Shown piece by piece: positions 55,536-64,000 of a DNA stretch of 64,000 bases. The position numbers and the translations under genes were made by a program. The stretch is from an uncultured Chitinophaga sp. (GTDB lineage Bacteria; Bacteroidota; Bacteroidia; Cytophagales; Cyclobacteriaceae): assembly GCA_902168205.1 (NCBI GenBank), contig CABHOK010000007.1, positions 372,001 to 436,000 of the forward strand, given 5' to 3'. The notes under the pieces are model-generated. The model was not told the DNA's origin. It did not search any database and saw only the letters and a program-made list of their open reading frames with translations. Position 1 is the stretch's first letter, and every line of letters begins with the position of its first letter.

Positions 55536-56348
55536 TTACGGAATCAAGAGCTGCAGGGGCTCATTGTAGTTCCATCTTCTCGTTCCGCTACCTTTTGGTG
55601 TATCGTAGTTGATACGAGCCGCGGCACGGATAAAGACAACTCTTCCTGATGGAATCGTACCAGTCGATTCGATGGTGATCGTTTGTCCTAACAACGAATT
55701 GAACGCTGAACCGGTATATTCGATTTTGTTTGACCAGCGTTCATCGCGTGCGCGATACCCAACCGAAGATGAATAACTCACAAACAACTGAATGTCCGTA
55801 ATATTCTGGAAGCTGCTGCTATAGCCCCCCATCGGCTCAATCTTGTTACGGAACTCTTCTTCCGATACAGCGCGCGTAACACGCACCTTCGCTCTTACTT
55901 TACCATTGATTACTTCAGGCTCATCTACCCACTCTATTTTGAGGAAAGGTTGCACTTCGAATTTTACTTTCGTAACACCACTGATGTTTACGATTTGAGA
56001 TTCATCTGCGAGTGGAACACCTCTTTCGTCCTCACGCATCAGCGGAATGAAAGGTCCGTCAATACGAATGTGATAGGTGCCTTTGAATAATTTTGTATTC
56101 TGAAATGTACCATCCGGCATGCAAAAGAAGTCCGGGTTAGGTGTAACATTTTCGCCCCAGCTATCTTCTGTCAAACGCACGCGGATGCCCTCACTTCCCT
56201 GATCGGTAAGCACAGGTTCGCCAGTTTCTACATCCACTACTTCACCCTGAATGGTTTCTGCAGGCACTTCCTTGTTGTCTATTTCAAACAGACTGCAGGA
56301 CGTGAAAGAAAACAGGGCGATCGATAGTATATATGATATCTTCTTCAT
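55536..56348 (-). CDS. DUF3823 surface lipoprotein (SusE/F-position glycan binder)
   Basis: A 270-residue lipoprotein (Cys18 in FSFTSCSLFEIDN). It starts with a transthyretin/carboxypeptidase-regulatory-like domain (about 33-130: TIQGEVVDVETGEPV, GIRVRLTEDSWG, FKGTYHIRIDGPFIPL) and continues with an Ig-like C-terminal domain with FEVQPFLKIEW and VRAKVRVTRAVSEEEF. This is the DUF3823 pattern, found next to SusD in many loci, probably as an accessory surface glycan-binding protein. It follows SusD after 38 bp and is the last gene before the intra-operon hairpins. Confidence 0.9.
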   Translation of the reverse strand: MKKISYILSIALFSFTSCSLFEIDNKEVPAETIQGEVVDVETGEPVLTDQGSEGIRVRLTEDSWGENVTPNPDFFCMPDGTFQNTKLFKGTYHIRIDGPFIPLMREDERGVPLADESQIVNISGVTKVKFEVQPFLKIEWVDEPEVINGKVRAKVRVTRAVSEEEFRNKIEPMGGYSSSFQNITDIQLFVSYSSSVGYRARDERWSNKIEYTGSAFNSLLGQTITIESTGTIPSGRVVFIRAAARINYDTPKGSGTRRWNYNEPLQLLIP

Positions 56349-56386
56349 CTTCTGTAATTCTTAATTGTCTTATAACTCGTTATTCA

Positions 56387-58444
56387 TTATCGGTTCGGTT
56401 GCTGATCGATTACAGCACTCTTCGATACTTCACCGCCCGGTATAGCAAAGTAGTAGTCTACTATATTATACTCGAACGTCTTCAGGCTTACCCATTGGAA
56501 GCGCGCATCGAAAAAGTATTTTCCGGTTTGCGTAGAGAAGAACGGATACAAGCCACGGAAGCGATAGCGTGCGTTATTGCTAAAGGCATCTTTCTCTCTG
56601 TACTCTCCCCAGAAGCCATCGCGCTCTTCGTAGTGTTGTACTCTCCATCTCCGCAGATCCCATTTTGTTTTATGCTCGAGTGCAAGTTCTTTCCTGCGTT
56701 CTTTACGAACGATGTTACGTCCGTTGTCATCGGCAGTAACACTTCCTGCCAGTAACGTTGCTCCAGCTCTTTCACGAATTTCATTTACCGCTGATGTCGC
56801 TACCTGCAGCAGGTCTGTTCCATCCGGAGAAGCTTCACCTGCCAAGCGAAGTTCAACAGCAGCTTCCGCAGCATTTAACAATACTTCGGCATAGCGCATC
56901 AATATAAACGGTTGTGCAGATTTACCTTCGCCTGCTTCGAATGAAGGATCAGGATTTAACCATTTACGTCCATATAGTCCGGTGAGACATCCTTCTCCGT
57001 TATCGTAGAACGGACCGTTCGCACCGGCTGCGGTCATGTCTTCTCCTTCATAGGACACTATCTCCTGGCCGTTTCCTTCGCGCGCACTCAGGTAAAGCGT
57101 TTTTGATCCCTGTGTATAGGCTGCCAGGTTCTGATAGCGTGTCTCAGCCGTTGCATAGGTATAATTGCTGAAGAGCGGACTGATGGGTGCAGAGCCTGTA
57201 TATACTCCTGCACGGATTTCAATCTCTCTTCCCTTGAATACATCCCCCGGGAAAATTACATAGGCACGAAGACGTGGCTCTGCGTTCGCGAAGAAGTCCA
57301 TCGGTGAATCGTACATCAGGTATGTTCCATCGGTGTTGGAAGAACCATTGGTAACTTTTATCGTACCGTTGGAATAACGATCGAAGCCATCGAACAATTC
57401 CATAAAGTCTAGTGTAGGACATGTTCCGGATGCCAGTGGCGCCTTGAATATAAACGGAGCGCTATAGGCATCATAGCCATGGGTAAATGTAGGATAGCCG
57501 TACTCTTTCACATATATATTTTCAGGACTTGCGAGATCGCTAAACATATCCACCATGTTCTGATACTGTGCGTCTCGATCACCGGCTGCCCATTTCTTCT
57601 TATAGAGCGAGTAACGTCCGCTGGCGATAACTTCACGCGCAGCGGAATAAGCTTCCTTGAAATATTTTCTGGAAGCCGCTGCTGCGGACTCCGCTGCAAA
57701 TCCCATCACACGTACACCGGTTTTCTGTCCTAACCCGGTAAGTCTTCCGGTAACAGTCTCATTGTACTTCGCTACACTGGCGGCATATAGCATTGCTTCT
57801 GATTTGAATGCCAGGGCTATATATCTGTTTGAATATCCTCGCTCCGGACTTGTCGGCTGTAATAAAGATATAGCCTGATCAAAGTCTGCAAGCACCTGGT
57901 TCCAGGTCTCTTCCTCCGAAGAGCGTGGCACTTCCAGTTCATCTGCATCACCCGGGTAACGAATAACTTTTGTTACCAGTGGCACACCACCGAAGCGTCT
58001 TGCCATAGCATAGAATACCGTGGCGCGTACAAAGTATGCTTCACCTAAATAGTGATTGTACGTAACCTCCGGGAAATTACTTTGATAGTCGGGCAATGTC
58101 TCAATCAGGTAGTTTGCATCGCGCAGCAGAACAAATGCTTCTGTCCAATACGGAGTTCGCTCACCGGTAAAGGCGGAGCAGATTCCATCGCGATTCAATG
58201 CTTCCCCGGTTCCTTCTATACCCATGGATCCCAGCCAGGCATTGTATTCAATGCCCCACTGTGCCATGTATTTAAAATCCTCGAACGGCATCCTGCTATA
58301 CATGCGGGCCATATATACTTTCATACCAGACTCATTGGTGAAGAGTGTCTCATCGCCCACCACGTTGGGTGGCGGAATATCAAGGTCTGCACAGCCGGAG
58401 AAAGTGAATAAGCCGATCAGGAATACGATATATATCCTTTTCAT
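56387..58444 (-). CDS. SusD/RagB surface glycan-binding lipoprotein
   Basis: A 685-residue lipoprotein from the ATG at 58444 (MKRIYIVFLIGLFTFSGCADLDIPPP, Cys18); an open frame upstream of it to 58576 overlaps the SusC gene and has no signal. SusD helices include YNHYLGEAYFVRATVFYAMARRFGGVPLVT, NRYIALAFKSEAMLYAASVAKYN, PFILMRYAEVLLNAAEAAVELR and RRKELALEHKTKWDLRRWRV. It partners with the SusC ending 43 bp upstream. In context it binds alpha-mannan oligosaccharides. Confidence 0.95.
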   Translation of the reverse strand: MKRIYIVFLIGLFTFSGCADLDIPPPNVVGDETLFTNESGMKVYMARMYSRMPFEDFKYMAQWGIEYNAWLGSMGIEGTGEALNRDGICSAFTGERTPYWTEAFVLLRDANYLIETLPDYQSNFPEVTYNHYLGEAYFVRATVFYAMARRFGGVPLVTKVIRYPGDADELEVPRSSEEETWNQVLADFDQAISLLQPTSPERGYSNRYIALAFKSEAMLYAASVAKYNETVTGRLTGLGQKTGVRVMGFAAESAAAASRKYFKEAYSAAREVIASGRYSLYKKKWAAGDRDAQYQNMVDMFSDLASPENIYVKEYGYPTFTHGYDAYSAPFIFKAPLASGTCPTLDFMELFDGFDRYSNGTIKVTNGSSNTDGTYLMYDSPMDFFANAEPRLRAYVIFPGDVFKGREIEIRAGVYTGSAPISPLFSNYTYATAETRYQNLAAYTQGSKTLYLSAREGNGQEIVSYEGEDMTAAGANGPFYDNGEGCLTGLYGRKWLNPDPSFEAGEGKSAQPFILMRYAEVLLNAAEAAVELRLAGEASPDGTDLLQVATSAVNEIRERAGATLLAGSVTADDNGRNIVRKERRKELALEHKTKWDLRRWRVQHYEERDGFWGEYREKDAFSNNARYRFRGLYPFFSTQTGKYFFDARFQWVSLKTFEYNIVDYYFAIPGGEVSKSAVIDQQPNR

Positions 58445-58487
58445 ATTTGCTTCAGTTTTATAACTCGTAATTTTCTCAGTATATATT

Positions 58488-61400
58488 TTAAAATTTGGCA
58501 GAAATGCCCACCGTATACGTTTTGTTAAGCGGATACAATCTTCCGAGCTCATCGTCTGAATGTTCCGGATCAACAAACTTCACTCCTGTAATCGTGAACA
58601 TGTTGTAAGCATTGGCAAACACGCGCAGACTCATCGTAGAAAGCAGTCCTGTCTTTTTCGGCAATGTATAGCCGAGCTCGATGCTCTTCAGACGCAGGTA
58701 TGATGTGCTCACGCGGTTGAAGCTTGAGTTCTCACGCGGGTATCTTCCGGTATAGCCATAGTAGCCACTCGCCCACTCTGTTTCCGGATTGTAAGGATCT
58801 GCGGTTGGATCAACCGGATGCCAACGGTCGGTGTACTGTTCCAATGTACCGCCACCATTAATTCCCCATATAGCATAGAGCGGTTCTTTGTACTGCATTG
58901 ACCCCATCGCGGTTCCCTGGAAGAGGAAGTTCAGATCAAAGTTTTTATATCGGCAGTCATACGACAAACTAAAGTTCAGCCACGGTGTCTGATCGTATGC
59001 ATACGGATGTTCATCTTCCGCGTTGATCTCACCATCACCATTCCAGTCTTCATACTTGTAATCACCCGGAAGTATATCGCGATCTTTATATATAGGGTAA
59101 GACCAGATGTCTTCCCAGCTTGTATAGCGTCCGTCTGATTCGTATCCGAATTGTACACCCTGATAACGGTTGTTCAGGTTATCGTTACGCCAGCGATCAT
59201 ACGAGTTACCCCACGGTCCTTTTTCCACCGCAGTCAAATGTTCACGTCTGGTAATAGTACCAATCGCTTTTACCGTATAGGACAATTCACCGATGCGATT
59301 ACGATGCGACAATTCCAGGTCTATACCATATTGACGATCGCTGTTCAGGTTCTCTCTGGGTGCACCGGTACCCACTACCGTAGGAACATCTCCATTACGA
59401 TTAGCAAAGAGTCCATCCCTGCGGCGATCGAAGTAATCGAGAGTAAAACCAAAGAGACCGTTCCATCCTTCAAAGTCTACGCCCACATCGAACGTGCGCG
59501 CTTCCCACCAGGTGATCTGCTCATTCGGTACAATCAACGATACTCCGTTTACAAACTCACCACCGAACATATAGCCAGGTGCATATTTATTATAGTAACC
59601 GTTCTCTGCATTTTCGCCTGTAGCCGGGTATAGATAGCCCGGGTACCAATCGTATTTCAATGCATCATCGTCTGCCGTTACACCGTAGCTGGCACGCAAC
59701 TTGAACTGATCAACAAATGACAGTGCTGATATATTTCTGAAGAATGATTCTTCGGATATACGCCAGCCTATAGATCCCGAAGGGAAGAACCCCCATTGGT
59801 TGTCTTTCACAAATTTCGAAGAGCCATCGTAGCGGAACTGGAACTCGGCTATATATAGGTCCGCAAATGTATAGTTTGCTCTTCCGAACAACGCGTTGTT
59901 GGCTATCTCATAAAGATCATTGTCTCCGGAATACATACCGCTTAGCTGTGCATCGTTCACACCACCCAACAGGTAATCCATAGCAAAGGCAAGATTTCGC
60001 TGCGCATAGAAGTTATCTCCTTTTCTTTTCTGCGTTTCCCAGCCGAGGAGTCCTACTACTTTATGATTACCGAACGTGCGATTATAGTTTAACAGGAATT
60101 GACCAAGCACTTGCTGTTTGGTAAACATCTGGCGCGCCAACTGACTCGGAGAACTTGCGTTGTATAGTTTGGAATCGTATGTACCGGTCAATGTATTATA
60201 CATATACTGGTAGTACTCTCTTCTGAAGCCTGTATTATCATCATTACGATAATCGTAGCTGATCACTCCTTTGGCAGATAAACCTTCCAGTTTACCTGAG
60301 ACAGTTCCAAAGTCGAAATTGAGTGACACCAATGACTGGAGATTCTTCTGCGTTAATTTGCGATAACCGGATACATCTGAAGTCATCAGGGCCACTGTGT
60401 TCGTTTCGAGGTTCAGTCCCTCGTAGTTCAACATGGTATTTTCCGGATCCGCATAAGCCGGGAACAATACACCCTGCGCCCAGTAATTTCGAATGATGTC
60501 TACAGAACGTGCCAGCGGTGCGTTGGTTTGGTCGGCCATGCCGCTCAAGTTGATGTTGAACGTCAATCCTTTTACAAGTTCAGTAGTAATGTTGGTGCGC
60601 AAATTATACTTGTTATAGTTCAGGTCACCTGATTTGAATATACCTTCCTGGTAGAGATAACCTCCGCCTATATAGTACTGCGTTTTGTCGTTACCCCCGG
60701 TGATGCTTAAATCGTGTTGTGTCTGAGGTGCAAAGTCTGCAATGAGCAGTGAATTCCAGTCGGTAGACCTTCGCGCTCCGCTACGGAAAGCTTCAAAATC
60801 TTCTTCGTCATATATAATGCTTCCGCCATTGATGTTATTCATGGACTTCTCATTATATAGCGTCATGGTCTGATACGGATCTGCAAGCTTCGGCATACCG
60901 GATGGTTGCTGTAGTGTATAGGAACCGTTGTATGATATCTCCGTTTTGCCTTTCGTTCCTTTCTTCGTAGTCACCAGAATTACCCCGTTAGCCGCGCGCA
61001 CACCATATATAGCAGCAGATGCATCTTTCAACACCGATATATCTTCAATGTCATTCGGATTGAGACGTTGAAAATCAGACATGGTGCGTTGTATACCATC
61101 GATCACCACGAGCGGATTTCCGAGATAACCCCGTATATCAAAAACGTTATTAAAGCTACCCGGCTCAGCACTCTTCTGCCATACACGAACACCGGCCACT
61201 CTACCCGTAAGCATGTTCTGCGGGTTTTCGTTTTTGGTGCGCTGCATCTCATCGCCCTTGATGTTTGTTACAGCCCCGGTGAGCGTAACCTTTTGCTGTG
61301 TACCATAACCAATCACAACAACTTCACTAAGTTCCTGCAGATCGGCAATCAGCGCTACATCAATCACGGTGCGTGCTGTAACGACTTGCTCTTGTGTAGT

Positions 61401-61685
61401 ATACCCGATGAATGAAAAAACGAGTGTAGCATTTCCATCCGGAACTTCCAGTGAATACTTCCCGTCCGCATCCGTTGTTGTTCCCTGGGTTGTACCTTTG
61501 ATCACTACGTTTACTCCTGGTAAAGCTGACCCATCATCGGAGGATGTAACAGCACCGGTTATCGTAATTCGCTGCTGTATAGCGCCCGCTGAAACGAGGG
61601 GAGCTAAAACAATACACTGAAAAATTATTCCAAACACGGAATACTTTATCAGCCTTGTCAATGTTTGCTTGTATATATTCTGCAT
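58488..61685 (-). CDS. SusC-type TonB-dependent outer-membrane transporter
   Basis: A 1065-residue SusC homologue from the ATG at 61685 (MQNIYKQTLTRLIKYSVFGIIFQCIVLAPLVSAG), the first start with a signal-like N-terminus; upstream in-frame starts would overlap the GH76 gene. Domains: carboxypeptidase-regulatory-like (about 37-115, LPGVNVVIKGTTQGTTTDADGKY), VVIGYGTQQKVTLTGAV, plug (LKDASAAIYGVRAANGVILVTTKKGT) and barrel ending TVGISAKF. It imports mannan-derived oligosaccharides by context. GH76 ends 16 bp upstream, so transcription is shared. Confidence 0.95.
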   Translation of the reverse strand: MQNIYKQTLTRLIKYSVFGIIFQCIVLAPLVSAGAIQQRITITGAVTSSDDGSALPGVNVVIKGTTQGTTTDADGKYSLEVPDGNATLVFSFIGYTTQEQVVTARTVIDVALIADLQELSEVVVIGYGTQQKVTLTGAVTNIKGDEMQRTKNENPQNMLTGRVAGVRVWQKSAEPGSFNNVFDIRGYLGNPLVVIDGIQRTMSDFQRLNPNDIEDISVLKDASAAIYGVRAANGVILVTTKKGTKGKTEISYNGSYTLQQPSGMPKLADPYQTMTLYNEKSMNNINGGSIIYDEEDFEAFRSGARRSTDWNSLLIADFAPQTQHDLSITGGNDKTQYYIGGGYLYQEGIFKSGDLNYNKYNLRTNITTELVKGLTFNINLSGMADQTNAPLARSVDIIRNYWAQGVLFPAYADPENTMLNYEGLNLETNTVALMTSDVSGYRKLTQKNLQSLVSLNFDFGTVSGKLEGLSAKGVISYDYRNDDNTGFRREYYQYMYNTLTGTYDSKLYNASSPSQLARQMFTKQQVLGQFLLNYNRTFGNHKVVGLLGWETQKRKGDNFYAQRNLAFAMDYLLGGVNDAQLSGMYSGDNDLYEIANNALFGRANYTFADLYIAEFQFRYDGSSKFVKDNQWGFFPSGSIGWRISEESFFRNISALSFVDQFKLRASYGVTADDDALKYDWYPGYLYPATGENAENGYYNKYAPGYMFGGEFVNGVSLIVPNEQITWWEARTFDVGVDFEGWNGLFGFTLDYFDRRRDGLFANRNGDVPTVVGTGAPRENLNSDRQYGIDLELSHRNRIGELSYTVKAIGTITRREHLTAVEKGPWGNSYDRWRNDNLNNRYQGVQFGYESDGRYTSWEDIWSYPIYKDRDILPGDYKYEDWNGDGEINAEDEHPYAYDQTPWLNFSLSYDCRYKNFDLNFLFQGTAMGSMQYKEPLYAIWGINGGGTLEQYTDRWHPVDPTADPYNPETEWASGYYGYTGRYPRENSSFNRVSTSYLRLKSIELGYTLPKKTGLLSTMSLRVFANAYNMFTITGVKFVDPEHSDDELGRLYPLNKTYTVGISAKF

Positions 61686-61701
61686 ATGCTCAATGACTTT
61701 T

Positions 61702-63159
61702 TTATTTTTCAAGTTCATATTGCGACAGCACAGCATACTCGGCAGCAAATGCAAAGTTGAACATGCCCTCTGTGTTGTTCTTACCGTTGTCACGGTTCCA
61801 GCCTACCAATAAGTTTGTCGGAAGAAAACCTTTGTACAGGAAGTTGTCGTACGCGTAGTCAAGATTCTTCTGGAAAGAATTGATATAGTCTGCTACTGTT
61901 CCGTCTGCTTCGTATACATCTACATACCCTCGCATCAGCACACCATTGAACCAGTTTCTGAAACCACTGATGTCGTAGGTATAGTAGTTATCTTTAGTCT
62001 GTCCAAGTTTTGCAAAGTATTGGAAACTCGCATCCGATAATTTACTGATGTCGTCCAGGTATATATTATCGCCTGTTACCCGATACAGATCTGCACCACC
62101 GGAAAGCATCGAGCCGCTGTTATAGGTAATTGCAGGACCTACACGATCCTGACACGCGATCCCTTTGCGATACGTTGTACCATTTACCGTTTCGGTCTGT
62201 GGATTGCCCGGTGAGCAGCCGCCTCTCATATCGTCATATACACCATCACCGCGCAGTAACTGGCTCTTCTGCCATGCATATATGCGCTTGGCAAAGTCCA
62301 GGTAGTAATCACTTTTCTTTACCTGTGTCGTTACGCGGGTTTGCTTATCTGCAGCATCTATATAGCTGTAGGTTATTTCATCGTTCTTGTCTTTATACAA
62401 CTCGTGCAGCCACACCAACGGACTGACTATGGGCCCGTTGCTGCAGGCATGTTTCGTTACATAACCAGGCCCCCAGGTAATGCCACCACGTTCAGCGCCA
62501 TTGGCATCGCGTGTGCAATCCCATCCATCGAGTACATATTCGGTGAGATACTCGGCTCTCGCCAGATACTCAGCATTGTCTGTAGCCTTATACGCCTCGA
62601 TAAACTCACGAACAAGCCACATCTGGTCGTCATATACATTTTGGATTCCTGCTACCTGTGCAGAGCCTTTTGAACCACCGCGGTTTACACCGTATACCGA
62701 CCATTCTTTGGTTTGTGTATAGGAGGTCAGTTCGAACGTTCCTTCGTAGTAATCTGCATTCTCATACAACTTGTGAAGCAGCTCGGTATACTTGTTGAAA
62801 TGCTCGTTGTACAGGGTAGCACTACCGTGCTCCTTCTGTGCTTCGAGTGCATGAAGAATAGCATTCACAGCTTCGATCGCGCTGGTATACATCCATATAC
62901 TTCCTTTCTCTTCAGAACGTACATTGGTATAGGGATTATAGTAACGCGCCATCGCCATACCATCTCCTGTAAAGTGAGCGGTTACAGCATTGTCGGTAAG
63001 CTCTATAGCCCTGCGAAGATTTTGTTCCGACAGACTTACTTCGTTGGGTGGATTAACAGGACCATCTTCAGAAGCCGTGTCGCTGCAAGCCGCTATAGTC
63101 ATTAACAAGGCAAGGCTTGCTGTAGTAATCGAGCGAAATAGTGTCATTGTATAGTTCAT
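61702..63159 (-). CDS. GH76 endo-alpha-1,6-mannanase lipoprotein
   Basis: A 485-residue lipoprotein with Cys25 in LLMTIAACSDTASEDGP, the acidic stretch after Cys suggesting surface display. The GH76 (alpha/alpha)6 barrel shows the catalytic Asp pair D177-D178 in NVYDDQMWLVREFIEAY, GGITWGPGYVTKHACSNGPIV, and the later YAWQKSQLLRGDGVYDDM segment, TYNSGSMLSGGADLYRVTGD. GH76 enzymes cut the alpha-1,6-mannan backbone of fungal mannan or related glycans with retention. It lies upstream of SusC, 5 bp after the preceding gene. An alternative start five codons later (63147) is possible. Confidence 0.94.
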   Translation of the reverse strand: MNYTMTLFRSITTASLALLMTIAACSDTASEDGPVNPPNEVSLSEQNLRRAIELTDNAVTAHFTGDGMAMARYYNPYTNVRSEEKGSIWMYTSAIEAVNAILHALEAQKEHGSATLYNEHFNKYTELLHKLYENADYYEGTFELTSYTQTKEWSVYGVNRGGSKGSAQVAGIQNVYDDQMWLVREFIEAYKATDNAEYLARAEYLTEYVLDGWDCTRDANGAERGGITWGPGYVTKHACSNGPIVSPLVWLHELYKDKNDEITYSYIDAADKQTRVTTQVKKSDYYLDFAKRIYAWQKSQLLRGDGVYDDMRGGCSPGNPQTETVNGTTYRKGIACQDRVGPAITYNSGSMLSGGADLYRVTGDNIYLDDISKLSDASFQYFAKLGQTKDNYYTYDISGFRNWFNGVLMRGYVDVYEADGTVADYINSFQKNLDYAYDNFLYKGFLPTNLLVGWNRDNGKNNTEGMFNFAFAAEYAVLSQYELEK

Positions 63160-63164
63160 TCTTT

Positions 63165-64000
63165 TTAGTTCAGATTAATCGTGTGGAAAACAAGCTTGTT
63201 CTCACCCGTGCTTGCTTCACCGTTGTATACACCAAACGCGAGCGTTACATTTTTACCCGTAAATGGAGACAAGTCGTACACGAACGATGCATAGCCTTCG
63301 GGATTTCCGACACCACCATCACCATGTTTAAATTTCCAGCAGCCATTGTCTGCTGCGAGTGCTTCCTGTGCTGTGTTAGACTGAGGAGCCAGGTGTGTAA
63401 CCGTACCATCATCTTCAATCGCGGTGAGTTTGAAGTACGTATAGTTGCTGCCGAAATTGCGCGTGGTAAACGTGAGCTGATCCGTGCCTGCTCCTATAGC
63501 AAACTTCGCATACAGGTATGCTTCCGGCACCGTTGTATTCACATCTGCTGTGTTACGGGTTTTGAGAATATAGCCTTCGGAAGGAAATACTTCAGGATCT
63601 TTCAACAGTGGAACGAACGACCACTCTGCAGCAACGTGCGCAACATTACGCCATGCACGATAAGCATCAACATAGTTATCGCGGTTACCGGATATAGGGC
63701 TCAGACCGGTGAAGGATTTTTTAGTGTGAGGCATGATAGAGCGTACAGTCTCCTGAGACAACTTCCATCCCGGAATAACTTCCGTACCCGGCAGCCAATC
63801 CCAGCCCACAACTTTTTTGTTGGCGAAGCGAATCGCACGAAGAACAAGTTGTTTCCAATAATCACCGGTAGACTGGCGATATATACCTATAGCAACAATA
63901 ACTTCTTTGCCTACATAACTGCTCAAGTCAAATTCAAAATCAGCGTAGTCGCCTGAGCCATAGGTTTTGTTCTCACCTATTTTCACAGCTGCGGGTTGAG
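63165..64000 (-). CDS. Unknown secreted-type protein, C-terminal part (start outside window)
   Basis: The frame is open to the right window edge; about 278 residues of the C-terminus are seen. Two similar beta-rich segments frame it: YADFEFDLSSYVGKEVIVAIGIYRQSTGDYWKQLVLRAIRF near the start and YASFVYDLSPFTGKNVTLAFGVYNGEASTGENKLVFHTINLN at the end. They are internal repeats of a carbohydrate-binding-like sandwich. Between them is a W-rich region (GWDWLPGTEVIPGWKLS, YRAWRNVAHVAAEW). The repeats suggest a glycan-binding or multi-domain glycosidase protein of the mannan operon. I do not recognise the family. The next gene (GH76) starts 5 bp after its stop. Confidence 0.8.
   Translation of the reverse strand, partial: QPAAVKIGENKTYGSGDYADFEFDLSSYVGKEVIVAIGIYRQSTGDYWKQLVLRAIRFANKKVVGWDWLPGTEVIPGWKLSQETVRSIMPHTKKSFTGLSPISGNRDNYVDAYRAWRNVAHVAAEWSFVPLLKDPEVFPSEGYILKTRNTADVNTTVPEAYLYAKFAIGAGTDQLTFTTRNFGSNYTYFKLTAIEDDGTVTHLAPQSNTAQEALAADNGCWKFKHGDGGVGNPEGYASFVYDLSPFTGKNVTLAFGVYNGEASTGENKLVFHTINLN

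Noticed and set aside
58445-58576. N-terminal extension of the third SusD by 44 codons
   Set aside because: The lipoprotein signal begins at 58444; the extension overlaps the end of SusC.
61686-61793. N-terminal extension of the third SusC by 36 codons
   Set aside because: It overlaps the end of the GH76 gene, and the signal-like sequence starts at 61685.
63141-63956. A 271-codon plus-strand frame near the right end
   Set aside because: Antisense to the partial secreted protein; rich in Cys and Arg as typical for shadow frames.

Overview
The window looks like a chromosomal segment of a polysaccharide-degrading Bacteroidota, most likely of the Cytophagales/Chitinophagia type. The support is three SusC/SusD pairs, two hybrid two-component regulators (HTCS), many secreted glycoside hydrolases and lipoproteins with CSDE-type N-termini, and -7 boxes of the TAnnTTTG type. 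No rRNA, tRNA, CRISPR, phage or insertion sequence was seen.

Left part (1-8.4 kb): the 3' two thirds of a catalase-peroxidase (katG), then two similar SDR-oxidoreductase/AraC-regulator pairs on the minus strand (1.5-5.3 kb). Both SDR genes carry the same upstream element: two TTGTANCNNAA half-sites exactly 21 bp apart, just upstream of a -7-like box. A secreted serine alpha/beta hydrolase, a third AraC regulator and a DUF4240 protein follow on the plus strand.

Centre (8.4-44.3 kb): a large polysaccharide utilisation locus made of two converging transcription units. The plus-strand unit (10.1-22.8 kb) has GH16, HTCS, GH16, a CAP-domain lipoprotein, a GH43_24-like exo-beta-1,3-galactanase, SusC and SusD. 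The minus-strand unit (41.2-22.9 kb) has SusC, SusD, GH43, GH105/88, DUF2264, HTCS, GH43, GH35 and a frameshifted GH2. The two units meet at a perfect 11-bp hairpin terminator. A separate two-domain GH43 protein (42.3-44.3 kb) and a beta-helix protein (8.4-9.9 kb) flank them. The combination of GH43_24, GH16, GH35, GH2, GH105 and DUF2264 points to type II arabinogalactan (plant AGP) as the substrate.

Right part (44.6-64 kb): an Asp-nucleophile alpha/beta hydrolase, divergent from an unusual membrane-bound regulator (lectin-like and Kelch domains outside, one TM segment, SARP-like winged helix and BTAD inside). Then comes a minus-strand alpha-mannan-type locus: unknown protein (cut by the window end), GH76, SusC, SusD, DUF3823, an unrecognised 733-aa putative glycosidase, GH92 and a DUF4965/GtaA-like protein. 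Hairpins lie within both minus-strand operons and may set different expression levels for the SusCD part and the enzyme part.

The outer-membrane SusCD pairs and surface lipoproteins would capture and import oligosaccharides, and the periplasmic hydrolases would trim them. The HTCS proteins, and possibly the Kelch regulator, would sense breakdown products and switch on their loci. All function calls rest on reading motifs by eye; no database search was run.
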